The position numbers and the translations under genes were made by a program. Below, piece after piece: positions 51,903 through 63,594 of a stretch of DNA of 64,000 bases; positions within the stretch are counted from its first letter, which is position 1; every line of letters begins with the position of its first letter. Below the pieces are notes generated by a model. It saw only the letters and a program-made list of their open reading frames with translations. It was not told where the DNA came from and searched no databases. This DNA comes from Punica granatum (lineage: Eukaryota > Streptophyta > Magnoliopsida > Myrtales > Lythraceae), in contig NC_045133.1 of NCBI RefSeq assembly GCF_007655135.1, forward strand, positions 24,153,845 through 24,217,844, read 5' to 3'.

Positions 51903-51942
<40 letters not shown>

Positions 51943-52423
51943 GTTCTGATCCTCCGGACTCTCCATCTCAGCTGTCTGACGAACTTGATCATCACCAGCA
52001 CCATCCCGTTTGCCTGTTCTTGTCTCAGGCAGCTGCATTTTACGGCGCGATTGGCACAGAGTAACCCAACTGGAACGGCGACCACCCATCGACCTCCTTG
52101 TGACCCTGACACATATATATATGTACCGCTTTAACAGAGTCAATGACAGGATACTACACTCTAAACGCTCAGGCTGTGCTTCGTGTGACCGATGTTTCTT
52201 GTTAGGGATTCGTCTTTGGTTTGTGACACAAACCTTTGATAAAATGCATTTACAATCACCACCGAGCTTTTCTCTCCCTTTTTAGTATCATATATGGGCA
52301 TTTAGCAATTGAATTCTCTCTCAAGAAAATTGAGTCATATTCTTTACGTCCGCCATTATTGTAAATCTTTCAAAACATGGAGATGATTTTAGTCGCTTCT
52401 GAGGTATTGCATTGGTTAGCTTC
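51233..52423. other. Intergenic region
   Basis: Contains the poly-C tract and, around 51640-52140, a non-AT-rich segment that looks like an old exon or UTR (overlapping frames on both strands, none with a known domain). Nothing else is supported. Confidence 0.4.
51904..51940. repeat. Poly-C tract, 37 nt
   Basis: Uninterrupted run of C from 51904 to 51940, flanked by CCCA and GGGTTC. The overlapping frames rich in Pro or Gly are produced by this run and are not genes. Confidence 0.95.
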
Positions 52424-53301
52424 TGTTAGGAAAAATCCATGGGCTTACTTCAGACTCTGGCCCATCTGCAACCCAAAAGCTTAAGCCAATGGGTTGCTAG
52501 ACCATTATCTCTTATAAACCTATGGATTTCCTCTCAATTTTTCCATGTGGGATTACTTCCATCACCCGCCCTCATCATTCTCCATATAGGAGAGAAACCG
52601 GCCCAACAATTCCCCCCCATTCTCGACTATATGGAGGACTTCGAGCCGGGTTTTTTTACTTCCGAACTCGGATACCAATTGTTAGGCCCTTACCATTCTC
52701 CATATAGGAGAGAAAACCGGCCCAACAATTCCCCCCATTCTCGACTATATGGAGGACTTCGAGCCGGCCTTTTTACTTCCGGACTCGGATACCAATTGTT
52801 AGGTCACGGCCCAACAATTCCCCCCCATTCTGGACTTTATGGAGGACTTCGAGCCGGGCTTTTTACTTCCGAACTCGGATACCAATTGTTAGGCCATTCA
52901 CTAGCCACGAGTTCCACACTCGGGCCTTGGCGCGGTGTGGGTTTCCACGCATAGCGTGTGCACTTCTCCAGGATCGTTACCTTGGGCTCTGATACCACTT
53001 GTTAGGAAAAATCCATGGGCTTACTTCAGACTCTGGCCCATCTGCAACCCAAAAGCTTAAGCCAATGGGTTATTAGACCATTATCTCTTATAAACCTATG
53101 GATTTCCTCTCAATTTTTCCATGTGGGATTACTTCCATCACCCGCCCTCATCATTCTCCATATAGGAGAGAAACCAGCCCAACAATTCCCCCCATTCTCG
53201 ACTATATGGAGGACTTCGAGCCGGGTTTTTTACTTCCGAACTCGGATACCAATTGTTAGGCCCTTACCATTCTCCATATAGGAGAGAAAACCGGCCCAAC
53301 A
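52424..53301 (-). mobile_element. Compound TRIM (LTR retrotransposon in miniature) with multiple LTRs
   Basis: The 878-bp unit is flanked by a perfect 5-bp duplication, GCTTC (52419-52423 and 53302-53306). Read on the minus strand, every repeat unit starts TGTTGGGC and ends CCTAACA. Full 185-bp LTRs lie at 53000-53184 and 52424-52608. Shorter LTR-like units of 48 bp lie at 53254-53301 and 52680-52727, and one of 20 bp at 52797-52816. Between them are 69-71-bp modules (53185-53253, 52817-52886, 52728-52796, 52609-52679). Each begins with PBS-like TTGGTATCCGAG and ends in a G-run PPT (GGGGGGAAT). At 52887-52999 lies the best primer-binding site, TGGTATCAGAGCC (initiator Met-tRNA type), next to the full LTR at 53000. 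There is no coding capacity; the overlapping frames repeat with the units. Confidence 0.8.
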
Positions 53302-53306
53302 GCTTC

Positions 53307-56300
53307 CTGTAATATTCTTAGCTTGTGTGATCCATTTCACTTTCGTGGGTGCAATTGGTACCTTCCGCCTTTCTTGCCATCCCCAGTGCCACAATATCTT
53401 TTCACTAGTTATTCAATTTATGAAAATCCAATATGTGCATTGGTTTTTTGCGAGGATCACGCTGATAACATAAATAGATTGATGATGCCTGGACTCGATT
53501 AGTGGTTTCTGTGAACAGGTATACCGTTGCTTATTATACCAGTAACTGGTTGGCGCTCATAAACTGGTGCATTTTCTGCTTTGGTCCATTTTTAGAATGT
53601 AATCCATGTCACCTGAAAATATGAAATGTCGATGTTGTGCGATATGACTGCTTACCTTATCTTTGTTATCGAGCCCCGTGATTGAATTTAGCTTTGAGAG
53701 CTTATCTAACATCAATGAAGCTGGAACATATTTCTCTGATGAATCAACATCGGAGCGGTTGTGACATTTCTTTGACCATATTGAGGACCCCCTTTTTCTG
53801 GATCTTCTACCTTGTGACCGAATACGTTTGAAGCAGACTGATCCGTGAGAGCATGGAAATGGATAAATGTGAAGAACAACAGTAAGAGTCGAAAAAAACC
53901 TTCAATAAGAGTGTCGTTAATCCCGAGTTTTTACCGTTAAATTTGGCCTAGCTGCTTGATTAGCGTAAGAGAATCCTAACTAATCTCTACTACATTATCT
54001 CGCTATCTCCGTTAATTCCCCCAAGAACTCCTGATTCAGTCTCGAGATTCGTGAAGGGAAACATTCAAAGGAGAACCCAGAGCTGAAGTTGAGGTATTAC
54101 TAATTCTTAAGTTTATTTTCAAGATAATAAGAAATTAAAGTGACATCACAAAAGCTAAACTTGGTTTTGTTCTTACAGGGTTTCTACGATCTCCCTTGCT
54201 CTAAGTACGGCAAAGCAAAGAAGGGCTTTAAGGCCGCGGAAGCTTCATCGCCTAGCAAAGAGGTCAAGGATGCCCACCAAGGTGACCTTGGGTTTCCTTG
54301 AATGGCAGCAGCAACCTAAGGAATGGCCACTGATTGCTATGGAGTGATGAAGTTCCGTAATTTTATTATGGCCCTCGTGACCCAGAGGGGAGCTAATTCG
54401 CTGCACGGAATGTCAAAACTGTCCGCGGTCTCCGTCTTTTAAGTTTTGTTCTAATGTCTAGTGAGATGACCGATAATGAGTTGTATCTCTTAAACAATGG
54501 GTCATGTTTTGGAGCTTCTTATATGTGGGTTGACGATGATTTTTCTCTTTAAGCCCGTAATAGCAAAGACTTTCCACTAAGAAAAAGATTGATGGAGGAA
54601 TAATGACATTGAATTGATGATTCATTAGTGTTTAGGCAGGTGAATTAGACCAAAGGCTTTTTACAAGGATTATTGGGCATGAGACAGCGTAAAACAGACG
54701 ACGTGGTTGGTCCCAAGTACTCTCTCTGCTTATGATTTCAAGAAACTTAAAAATGATAGATGCACACATATAGCATAGTGATCCGAGTCAAATATAATTA
54801 AGCTTAATATCAGTGTGAGTATTGCTCTCCCAGTTATGAACAATAACCTGGTTTCTCCACGTAAAAAAAAAAAAATGGGTAATTAACGAAACCTTGAAAT
54901 TGAGCCATCACCTGCACTGCAGCCGGACCACCCGCAACTGCGTATATGTCAATGCCAGTGAGCTCAACTTGAATGAGCTCCACCAGGACCTGGACTTCGG
55001 GCTGCAAGTTCGACCTCATTATTATGAGATAAAATCCGCGTGAACATGCAACCTGCAATTTTTTGGTCTACAGACTGGTGCACGACAGTCATCACCAAGA
55101 AGACAAAGCAAGAGGGGTCTCAGCGCGATAACAGGGATGGTTGGTAAGGATCTCAAAAAAGCGCCAAAGGTCAAGTAGCAAAAGTGCTTTTTCTTTTTTC
55201 CAATAAAAAAGAAAACAACAAAAAATATTATATATTTGTAATAAGAATGTCACCAAGTTTCGTATTTAAAAAAAAATACATAACCAATTTTGCGTGAATA
55301 TCTATATATAAAAATATGTATATTATACATTGTTCGATTGGATAAATAAATATATAATGCATTAAGATCATTAGTTAAAAGAACATTTATCAAATCATTT
55401 AAAATTAGTCTAATTTTATTAATTCATTATCGAATGAAACTTCATATTCACTTTGAGCATATTTTATTGTGTTAAACAGCAAATATATATTTCAAAAATC
55501 GGAATAATTGATATAAGAATGGATTCATACGTGTTAAAAATGAACATATATATAAAACACCAAGTGATATAAACATTATAAAAAAAATTGATGATATATA
55601 GGATTTCTAAAAACGTCATGATCCTATAAAAGAAAAAAAATCAGAACATAATGTTACTAGATGATAAAAAATTAAAATTAAAATTAAATAGAAATGAAGT
55701 TATAAACAATGTTTCAAGAAACAAAATTATATATATTCTATTTACAAAACTTGATACATAAGATAAATTTATATTAACAGTTCATTTAAAATTGTGATAC
55801 ATATTAATTGAAACTGAAATTATTATTATAACTAGTTTTACTAAAATTATTGAAGATTATTTTTTGAATATTTAAATTAAAAGTAGAAAATTATTATTAA
55901 TTTGTATAAAAAATATAAATAATTACGATAATAATGAGATAGAGATATATGAACATAAACTCGTACAATGCAGTGGGCAAAAAAAAAAACTAGTCTATAT
56001 CTGTTTTCATATCTCCCCATCCTTAAAAACACAAAATCTTTTAATGATGATGAATAAAGTATTGATCGAGTGGTAAATAGTTTCAATCGAGGAGAATACA
56101 AGCTCGAACCTCAAGAAGCGCACTTGTTGAGAAAAAGAGCAACCTTAAATATATATTATTTAATATCCCCAAACTGCGATAGTAATATCTTTCATGGTTT
56201 TTCCCTAAAAAACACGGAATCGTTGCCAAAACAAGGCCGAAAGCTATATGTATTAATTATGGTATTTAATTAATTGCTTATTAGCAAGTTCACTATCAAA

Positions 56301-57502
56301 ATGTGTGTGCTCACATTAAAATTGTTGAAAATTAATATTGCAATATTTCCGGTTTAACTCCGAGATAAGCATCAACAGATTCTCTCTATTTGGAAATTTA
56401 CAGCCCTATCGATTTACTTTTTTCTCCTTCTTCGTCCTAAGTATATATGGGAATTTAATTAATATACAAAATGCTTAACGTAAAATATATATATATATAT
56501 ATAATATAAACATGCATTATATTACATATTATCACTTCTCAAAAGTGCATATATATATATATATATAGGCTGGGTGCACAAATGATTATAGGGCGATTCT
56601 CCTATATAGTTACATAATATATATATATATATATATATAAATAAAATTCCATTTCATTTATATATAAATATTTATTTTAGTGCCAGAAAATTGAAAAGGT
56701 TATATAGAAGAACCTACATATAATTTCGCCAAAAAGATGGTGTAATTTCAAAAATAAAATAAAAACAAAATTGTAGAACAATGGCATGTATTGTCAACCT
56801 AATTAATCTCCAACCATACTAAAACATTTTAGTAAGAACTCGCTACATTTCACGCGAACAAGAGAAATGTATATGCCTCGACGGATCAATCGAGCAATAC
56901 CCTTAAATTACACAAGCAAAGCGTAAAACAAAACAAATTTGCACCATTTTCTCTAGCAGTAAAAAAAAACAATAATTATACAATAATAATTATAATTATA
57001 TATCATAATGTTGATATTGTTATTATTATCTTGATATTGTATTTTTACTTTGGCATGGTGACAATGATAATAATAATAATGAAAACGGGCAATACGTCTC
57101 AAAAATGGAAAAGAACCTTAGCATTAAATTACGTTTCTTCAAAAAATGATATACCGAAACAGAGACGAAGAGGATCAAAGTTGACGACCGGAATAAGGAA
57201 TCTCTCAATCTCACCTCCCCACCCGCCTCCGCCCCGCGCATTCATTCTTCGTGTCGTCGTGATCAATACGTCTCCCCAGAATTGAATCGAATCGAATCGA
57301 GTGGACTGATGGAATCCCCACGCAAAGGCCACGCTGAAGCAGAGCCTTCTCTCCTCCCCGCCCCGTCCTCTGCATGATTCATTCCGACTCCCCACCTCCT
57401 CCCCTGTTTCCGCAGGAAACGGAATTCTGAGGCCTGCCCGGAATGCTCATTGCGGCGTTCGGCGTGGAGAGGGAAGAGCTGTGATTTGGGACTCCGGGGT
57501 CA
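53307..57502. other. Intergenic AT-rich region
   Basis: To about 54400 the composition is less AT-rich and includes a possible exon relic near 54180-54350 (no family recognised). A well-formed exon-like segment lies at 54912-55052 (-). From 55180 to 57000 the DNA is very AT-rich, with TA microsatellites near 56490, 56550 and 56615-56640. From 57130 to 57500 it becomes GC-richer, as expected for the 5' leader and promoter of the kinase gene. An (AATCG)n run is at about 57283-57300. Confidence 0.45.
54912..55052 (-). pseudogene. Orphan exon-like segment, 47 codons
   Basis: On the minus strand the segment starts after the acceptor AATTGCAG and ends at the donor CAG/GTGATGG. It is open throughout in phase 0 and encodes VACSRGFYLII, LQPEVQVLVELIQVELTGID and IYAVAGGPAAVQ. 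I do not recognise the family, and no neighbouring exon is visible on this strand. It could be a captured or relic exon. Confidence 0.4.
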
Positions 57503-60068
57503 ATGGGTCGGTGCCCGTGTTTCGGGTCCTGGAAGACAAGGAAGAAGCTCGAGAAGAACGAGAGCGTGAAATCGAAGCTCTCCGTGAAATCTCTCCCGAA
57601 GGGTCGGTGGTCTCAGTCTCTGCCCCTTCCTTCCTTTCTTTCTCGTATTTGCATGGGATTTCTGTCCTATATATATAGACACACATATATTGTGTGTATA
57701 TAAAATGTGAAATATGTGCTGTGGGATATGGACGAGAATTGGAGTTTTCTAATGACACCGTTGCTCTGTCTGTGGACTGTGAATGTTTCAATTATTTATG
57801 TAATGATCTTGTCTGAATAGATGTCTTGTCAGTGCGTCTACTGTTTTGATTAAACTTTGTGTTCTTCAAGAGAGTAAGAGCCCAAGTGATGATTCGATTG
57901 GCTATGGATTGGTTTTGTTTACTGTGAAATTTCGGGGTCGAAGATCTCCGCAACTCGAGCCTAGTGTAATCTCTATCTATCAGGAATATTGTATCAAAAA
58001 GTCTTTGATGACATATCATGTTTTCAAAGATAAGCTTTTGATTCAGAGTCCGCCCTGACTATGCTGGAACCAAAATCTAGTTTATCGGAATTTTAAAAGA
58101 TCAATTGATCGACGAAGTTCGCACCTTGCTTCTGTGAAAGTGTTGCTTTTGAAAAACAGGCATTGCTCGGTTTGCTGGTAAATTTCTGCTATGAAAACAA
58201 TTTGGTTCGAAAACTTACAGAATCAGCCCATGAAGTATCAACTCGAGAAGGGGGTTCGGTTGCTATCGACAAAGCCCACACATTCACATACAGAGAACTT
58301 GCCACCGCCACCAAAGACTTCCAGGAAGAATCATTCATCGGCCAAGGCGGGTTCGGGGCTGTTTACTTGGGGACCCTAAAGAGGACTGGTCAGGTAATAA
58401 TCTTGAATGAAAAAAAGCACCTTGTTTTAGTACGAGCAATACTGTTTTCCTGTCGGTGACTCGTGGATAAACGTAAACTGGGTTGTGTAGGACCAGGTTG
58501 TGGCGGTTAAGAAGCTGGACAAAGGAGGTCACCAGGGGGACAAGGAGTTCCTGGTCGAGGTTCTGATGCTCTCTCTTCTGCATCACCCGAACCTTGTCAA
58601 TTTGATCGGATACTGCGCTGAAGGGGAGCAGCGACTCCTCGTCTATGAGTACATGCCCTTAGGAAGCTTGGAAGATCACTTGCACGGTAATCATGCACAT
58701 CTGTGTTTATGCCTAGTTATCCATATATCTCTCTCTCTGAAAAGGTTAATTCCGCAGCCCTATTTTCCAATTCTCTAACACGATAATTTTCATTTGAATA
58801 TGATATTCTAGATCAGAAACTTAGAGCAATGTGAGTCCTTTTGTCAATGGAATACTGAGGGGCGAGTTCACTTGACATTGGGTTTGCTTGAACGGGTTTG
58901 ATGCAGAATACACATGAAGGAAAAAGATTTTGCCAAGCAATGCTTGACCTTGTTTATCCAATTGAGCATCAGTAATGATCCTTCCTTATGCTTACTAAAA
59001 GAAAATAATCCTTGCTTACACATGTCACAGAACTTACGCCGGATATGGAGCCACTCGATTGGAATACCAGGATGCAGATTGCAGCTGGTGCAGCGAAAGG
59101 ATTAAACTATTTGCACAATGAGGCAAGCCCATCAGTCATATACAGGGACTTGAAGTCATCGAATATACTGTTGGATGAAGGTTTCCAACCGAAACTTTCT
59201 GATTTCGGACTCGCTAAGTTTGGGCCAGTTGGAGAGAAATCACATGTCTCAACGAGGGTGATGGGGACCCATGGTTACTGTGCACCCGAGTATGCCTTGA
59301 GCGGAAAATTGACGATGAAATCCGATATATACAGCTTTGGTGTGGTCTTGCTTGAGCTTATCACTGGGCGTAGAGCTCTATCCTTGGAGAATGGTCATGC
59401 AAGATATCTCATCGAATGGGTATGTATACCATCTTTCAACTAATGGCAATAATGTTCTTCGAACTTTCCGGTCTTATTTGGTGTTAAAAAAAAAAAAACT
59501 GTACTGGCTTGCTCGATCTGCCCAAATTAAACTGGGAAATGCATTGCATCCCTATAATGCGTACTTATTCCATGCTACTGTGTCCTAGTCGTACTGATCA
59601 ACGGTTTGGGCTTTACCATGTGATCTTAAGGCGCGGCCAATGATGAAGGACCGGAGGAATTTCGTACAGTTGGCAGACCCAAACCTGAAGGGTCAGTTCC
59701 CAGAAACTGTGCTAAGGAATGCTGTTCAACTAGCATCAATGTGCCTCCGAGAGGAGCCCAACACCCGTCCCTCGATGACCGATGTGTCGGAAGCACTAAA
59801 CCACCTCATGTCCCAAAAGTACGATCCAAACGCCCCACGTAAGGTCCACAGACCCCGGCCGAGGAGACCGGCCCCCATGGTGCCCCAGATGGAGCCGCAA
59901 CTGCAGGAGGGCTCCCCAACGGGGACCACGACTCTCTTGAACAAAGACAGGGACTTCGAGCGGGAGAAGGCGGTGGCAGAGGCAAGGAGTTGGGGGGAGA
60001 GCTGGAGAGAGAAGAGGCGGCAAAGCTCGGAGACTTGTATTAAGGATGTCGAAGGCCTTATTAGGTGA
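57503..60068 (+). CDS. Receptor-like cytoplasmic kinase, RLCK-VII/PBL type
   Basis: Five exons, 57503-57602, 58221-58393, 58491-58686, 59031-59419 and 59631-60068, give 1296 nt, or 431 residues, in frame with GT-AG introns. The N terminus [10 protein letters not shown] offers Gly2 for myristoylation and Cys4/Cys6 for palmitoylation, as usual for this plasma-membrane-anchored family. The kinase domain has the P-loop GQGGFGAVY (residues 74-82), VAVK with catalytic Lys98, the catalytic loop IYRDLKSSN with Asp196, DFG at 214-216, the activation segment [15 protein letters not shown], and [20 protein letters not shown]. The C-terminal tail is Pro/Arg-rich, then charged. It resembles the PBL23-27/At3g20530 group. 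Such kinases relay signals from pattern and hormone receptors. The start is the first ATG giving the acylation motif. The C-terminal exon acceptor (CTTAAG) has a weak pyrimidine tract. Confidence 0.92.
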
Positions 60069-61122
60069 CATCTTGATGATTATAGTCGCATGACGAGATA
60101 GTAATAATCGAGCTTGCGAGATACTAGGAAGAAGATATTGATTTTTGGGTTTGCTTATATGAATTGATATTATCCTTTTTGTACTGCCGGGGAGATATCC
60201 TATGTCATTTGAAGCATAATTTTGATCAATATGTTAACTATCTCAAAATAAAAGCTTGGCCAACGACTCCTATGGGTCGAGTCATTAATCGGAACGTCCT
60301 CTAAACCACGAGCTTCGAATGTAAGCGGTGAATGGGACCTGATCAAAATGATGCAACAACTGATCTTTGTAGCTCAGAGGTTACTACAATGTTCGACACA
60401 AGTGTTTCCTTACGATAATTAATGACAATACCAAGTCGTTCTATCAGAACAAAACGCAATGGAAGCCTCTCGATTGAGATCACTTCGGAGAGCCATTTGT
60501 AAGGCGGATCTCACATCAACATCATCTGTGACCGATCCGTCAATCTTTGCGACGAAGCAAAGGGAAAACACACACAAGCCGATTCCTCCAACAAGCCCTA
60601 GAACAATAACCGAATCCATCACAAGAAAAGGTTTAGGAAAAGAGAAAAACCCACAGACCAAGCAAACTCCGGTCCCAAACAACCATAAAGTTCTGCAGCA
60701 ATAATCGCGGTCGACCACTCGATATTACCGCAAATATATATCTTAGAATAAGCGATCTAAATTTCAAAGATGTATAGTTCAGTGACTCAAATCAAACCAC
60801 ACGCATGTTTATCTTTTCCTTGTTTTGTCTTTAATCTCAACCTGCCATTCACTTGCAAGAAGTCTTCTATTTAATAGCGTCAACCAATGAAGCAAAGGGA
60901 AAACACGCACAAGCCGATTCATCCGACGAGGCTCAGAACAATAACCAACACGGGAAAAGTTTAGGGGAAAAATAAAAACCATAGACCACGCAGACTCCAG
61001 ACCTGAGAACAACCCCAAAGTTCTGCAGCAGCTGCGGCCGGTCAACATCTCGATATTCCTAGCAAAACCTTCATAGTCATGCCGGTCCAAATGTATTATA
61101 AAAAGATAAATGAAACAAGTAA
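60069..61122. other. Region with a tandemly duplicated segment
   Basis: After the kinase 3' UTR, a segment at about 60548-60735 recurs at about 60886-61067 in the same direction. Both share GAAGCAAAGGGAAAACAC, CACAAGCCGATTC, AGAACAATAACC and AAAGTTCTGCAGCA. On the minus strand the first copy carries a 99-codon frame (listed separately); the second is frame-broken. Confidence 0.6.
60419..60718 (-). CDS. Hypothetical small membrane protein (doubtful)
   Basis: A 99-codon frame on the minus strand, starting MVDRDYCCRTLWLFG and containing a strongly hydrophobic stretch (LVMDSVIVLGLVGGIGLCVF and on to FVAK) that would make one or two membrane helices. A polar C-terminal part follows. I recognise no family. 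A diverged copy at about 60886-61067 has lost the frame. Splice-like CTGCAG precedes the hydrophobic part, so this could be an exon of a longer gene or a pseudogene. Confidence 0.25.
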   Translation of the reverse strand: MVDRDYCCRTLWLFGTGVCLVCGFFSFPKPFLVMDSVIVLGLVGGIGLCVFSLCFVAKIDGSVTDDVDVRSALQMALRSDLNREASIAFCSDRTTWYCH

Positions 61123-61194
61123 AGGTCCCACCGGGAGTCGAACCCAGGTCGCTGGATTCAAAGTCCAGAGTGCTAACCACTACACCATGGAACC
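61123..61194 (-). tRNA. tRNA-Gln (UUG)
   Basis: A 72-nt cloverleaf on the minus strand. Acceptor stem GGTTCCA pairs with TGGGACC (61188-61194 and 61124-61130, with G-T allowed), with discriminator T. The A box is TGGTGTAGTGGTTAGCAC. The anticodon arm is CTGGA-CTTTGAA-TCCAG with anticodon TTG. The T arm contains GGTTCGACTCC (B box). There is no intron. TTT follows the 3' end as a short Pol III terminator. The CCA is not encoded, as expected in eukaryotes. Confidence 0.95.
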
Positions 61195-62080
61195 TCGCTT
61201 TTGTCCTTAAATTATCATCTTTAACTGTGACTACTTCGATGAAGAAATTTACTGACGATTATTTGTCAGTCCGTCGGCTCCCTCCATTGAGAGGACAAGT
61301 ATTCACAGCCTTAGATGTAGAAATTTGAGGAGCAACACATTGATATTCACCGAGGCATGTAAGTCTATTAACATCGCTTCACCTTTCGCTGTAAGTCCCG
61401 ACCTATAAATCATCCATCGCGGTTCCTTTCACAGTCGTCCGCGCCTTCCCCACCTGCATTATCGAATGACCTATATGTGCAGGAAGCATCAATTACTGTA
61501 AATTGACGCATGTGTTAATACAGTGATGTGTTTTATGAGTTTCATGTAGGAACTTGTTGTGGCCGACTTGTGAAGGGTGGACCGATTCATCATTTGACTA
61601 CTAATTATTTATCATGTGTTGGTCCTTGCAACTCGCAAGTTGCATATAGTGGGATTTAAGTTAAAAGATTATGTAAACAATTCGTCATCGCACTTAACGA
61701 CTCTTCGCATGGAAATCTTTTCTTTCTTTCGGAATCAACTGCGAGAATGGTAAACCGAAAATTCCGTCAATCAATACAGATGCGTATTGAACATGAATCG
61801 GATGATACATAAGTCACCCGATTAGGTACCATAATAATTCTATAAATCGTGTGGATCTTCTTGAAAAAGTAAGAGGCAAGTTATAGAAAATCTACGGTTT
61901 TGGTCAGAGAGGCCATGATGACACACATGTGGCACACGATGCTTCATCGGCGCGTGACCCTTTGACAATATAATACGAGTCAGTTAGTGTGTGTGTGTGT
62001 TTTGGGCGGGGGTGGGCTTGATGAGGTTTGACCCAACAACGCCAACGAAAGAGAATTTTGTGGACTTTCAGTTGATTCTT

Positions 62081-62082
<2 letters not shown>

Positions 62083-62114
<32 letters not shown>
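62083..62114. repeat. Poly-C tract, 32 nt
   Basis: Uninterrupted C from 62083 to 62114. The Gly-rich minus-strand frame crossing it is an artefact of the run. Confidence 0.95.
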
Positions 62115-62116
<2 letters not shown>

Positions 62117-63111
62117 CTCTCACCAATTCAACACACGTTTGCTAAAGACCGTTGAATCCAATTAATCACGAGGATGTGATTATTGTGTTTGGTAAATATA
62201 TTAGATCACGAGAAATGTGGGTGATAGTATAAGAAAGACATGTGGGCACGGATGTAAAATCTTAACCCGAGAAGATAATTGAAGGGTATCATTTTACGCC
62301 CAAACGAAGTAAAATGCATTGCAGTCTTTGAATATTACGACCAACCAAACATTCCCAACCTCGAATGGGAATTTTTGTCTCAGTCAATAAACTATTTCGA
62401 ACAATTGAATCTAGTGATAGTCTGCCGTACAATTACAGCTCCACGAAGGACACTCTGAAACTCATGCCTTCGGATTTCCATCATTAGATATATAAGATTT
62501 AAGTGGTGTTTTATAAAATAAGTGCTTAAAATTAAACATTTAATTAATTAAGATAAGCAGTGTATAAGAAAAAAGAGAATTGATAAAAATGAATATATGT
62601 TTTTTGAGAATAAGTAAAACATGGCTCATTATATTAATTCATATATTTTGATTTAACTCATTAAGTGATTTTTTAAAATAACAATTAAGTAGATTAAACT
62701 ATCATATCTCACATTTCCCTTTTTCTCCCTTTCATTTCTTTCATTTTCTCGTATAACTAATTTGTAACTAACTTTTAAATATTTTTTTGATTAAATTTAA
62801 ACAAACACACTCTATCCAGCAAAAAATAAAACTTTAGTCTCAATTATTGAAATCTTTTGAATCTTCACGAGTACATTTTTTATGATCGAATCTCAATCAT
62901 TGAAATAAGTAAAGATACTATAACCTAATTAACGTAAATTAGTTTCACGTGGTTTTGAATTTATTCTCCTCATTTTATAAGGTCTCGGAATTGAGTTTTT
63001 ATGAGAAGAAAATTTACGATCATGAGAATTTTATTTTTCAGTGAGCCAACTCAATCTGAACACGAACTAGTCGGAACTCATTATTCATCTCATATATGAG
63101 GTAGTGCACAA

Positions 63112-63142
<31 letters not shown>

Positions 63143-63298
63143 CACACACTCATTTCAAATAATTGTATCATTAAATTTTCTGGGACTCCTTCCCTCAGAA
63201 GGACTCGGACAACATCACTTAATTATTATTATTTTTAAATAAAAAGTCAGAAATGGGAGCTGACATTTGACTGTCTCTCTCCTCTCTTTGTCTCTCTG

Positions 63299-63300
<2 letters not shown>

Positions 63301-63339
<39 letters not shown>

Positions 63340-63350
63340 GCATATAAAGA
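63301..63350 (+). promoter_or_regulatory. TC tract (63301-63337) and TATA box of the NAC gene
   Basis: Eighteen TC units end 4 bp before CATATAAAG (TATA-like, about 63341-63349). This is 245 bp upstream of the NAC ATG, so the core promoter is well placed and further CT-rich sequence follows in the leader. Confidence 0.55.
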
Positions 63351-63594
63351 AAGAACCTTTGTCTTTCTCCTCATCCATCATCTTCTTCCCTTTCCTCTCT
63401 CTCTTTCAGATTCCAAAATGAGATAACTTGGGCTTGAAGCTCTCTATAATTCCATTCCATTGCCTTTCATACATATATGGACATGGCTGCTTCAGAAAGT
63501 TTAGGTCTTGGTGGGTAATTGGCAAAAAGGCACATTGTTTTTACGAGTCTTTTGTTCTTTTATCCCTACCCTTCTTCCTTAATTCGATTTCGAG

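Larger units (their letters stand above)
61195..63594. other. Intergenic region and NAC promoter
   Basis: AT-rich spacer with a 32-nt poly-C tract (62083-62114), a TA run near 63123-63140 and, at its right end, a TC tract followed by a TATA box for the NAC gene. Short frames here show no domain. Confidence 0.5.

Noticed and set aside
51849..52143. Gly- or Pro-rich ORFs on both strands
   Set aside because: Generated by the 37-nt C run and not supported outside it.
52439..53281. Repeated ORF beginning MGLLQTLAHLQPKSL
   Set aside because: It recurs because it lies in the duplicated TRIM LTRs. The element is noncoding.
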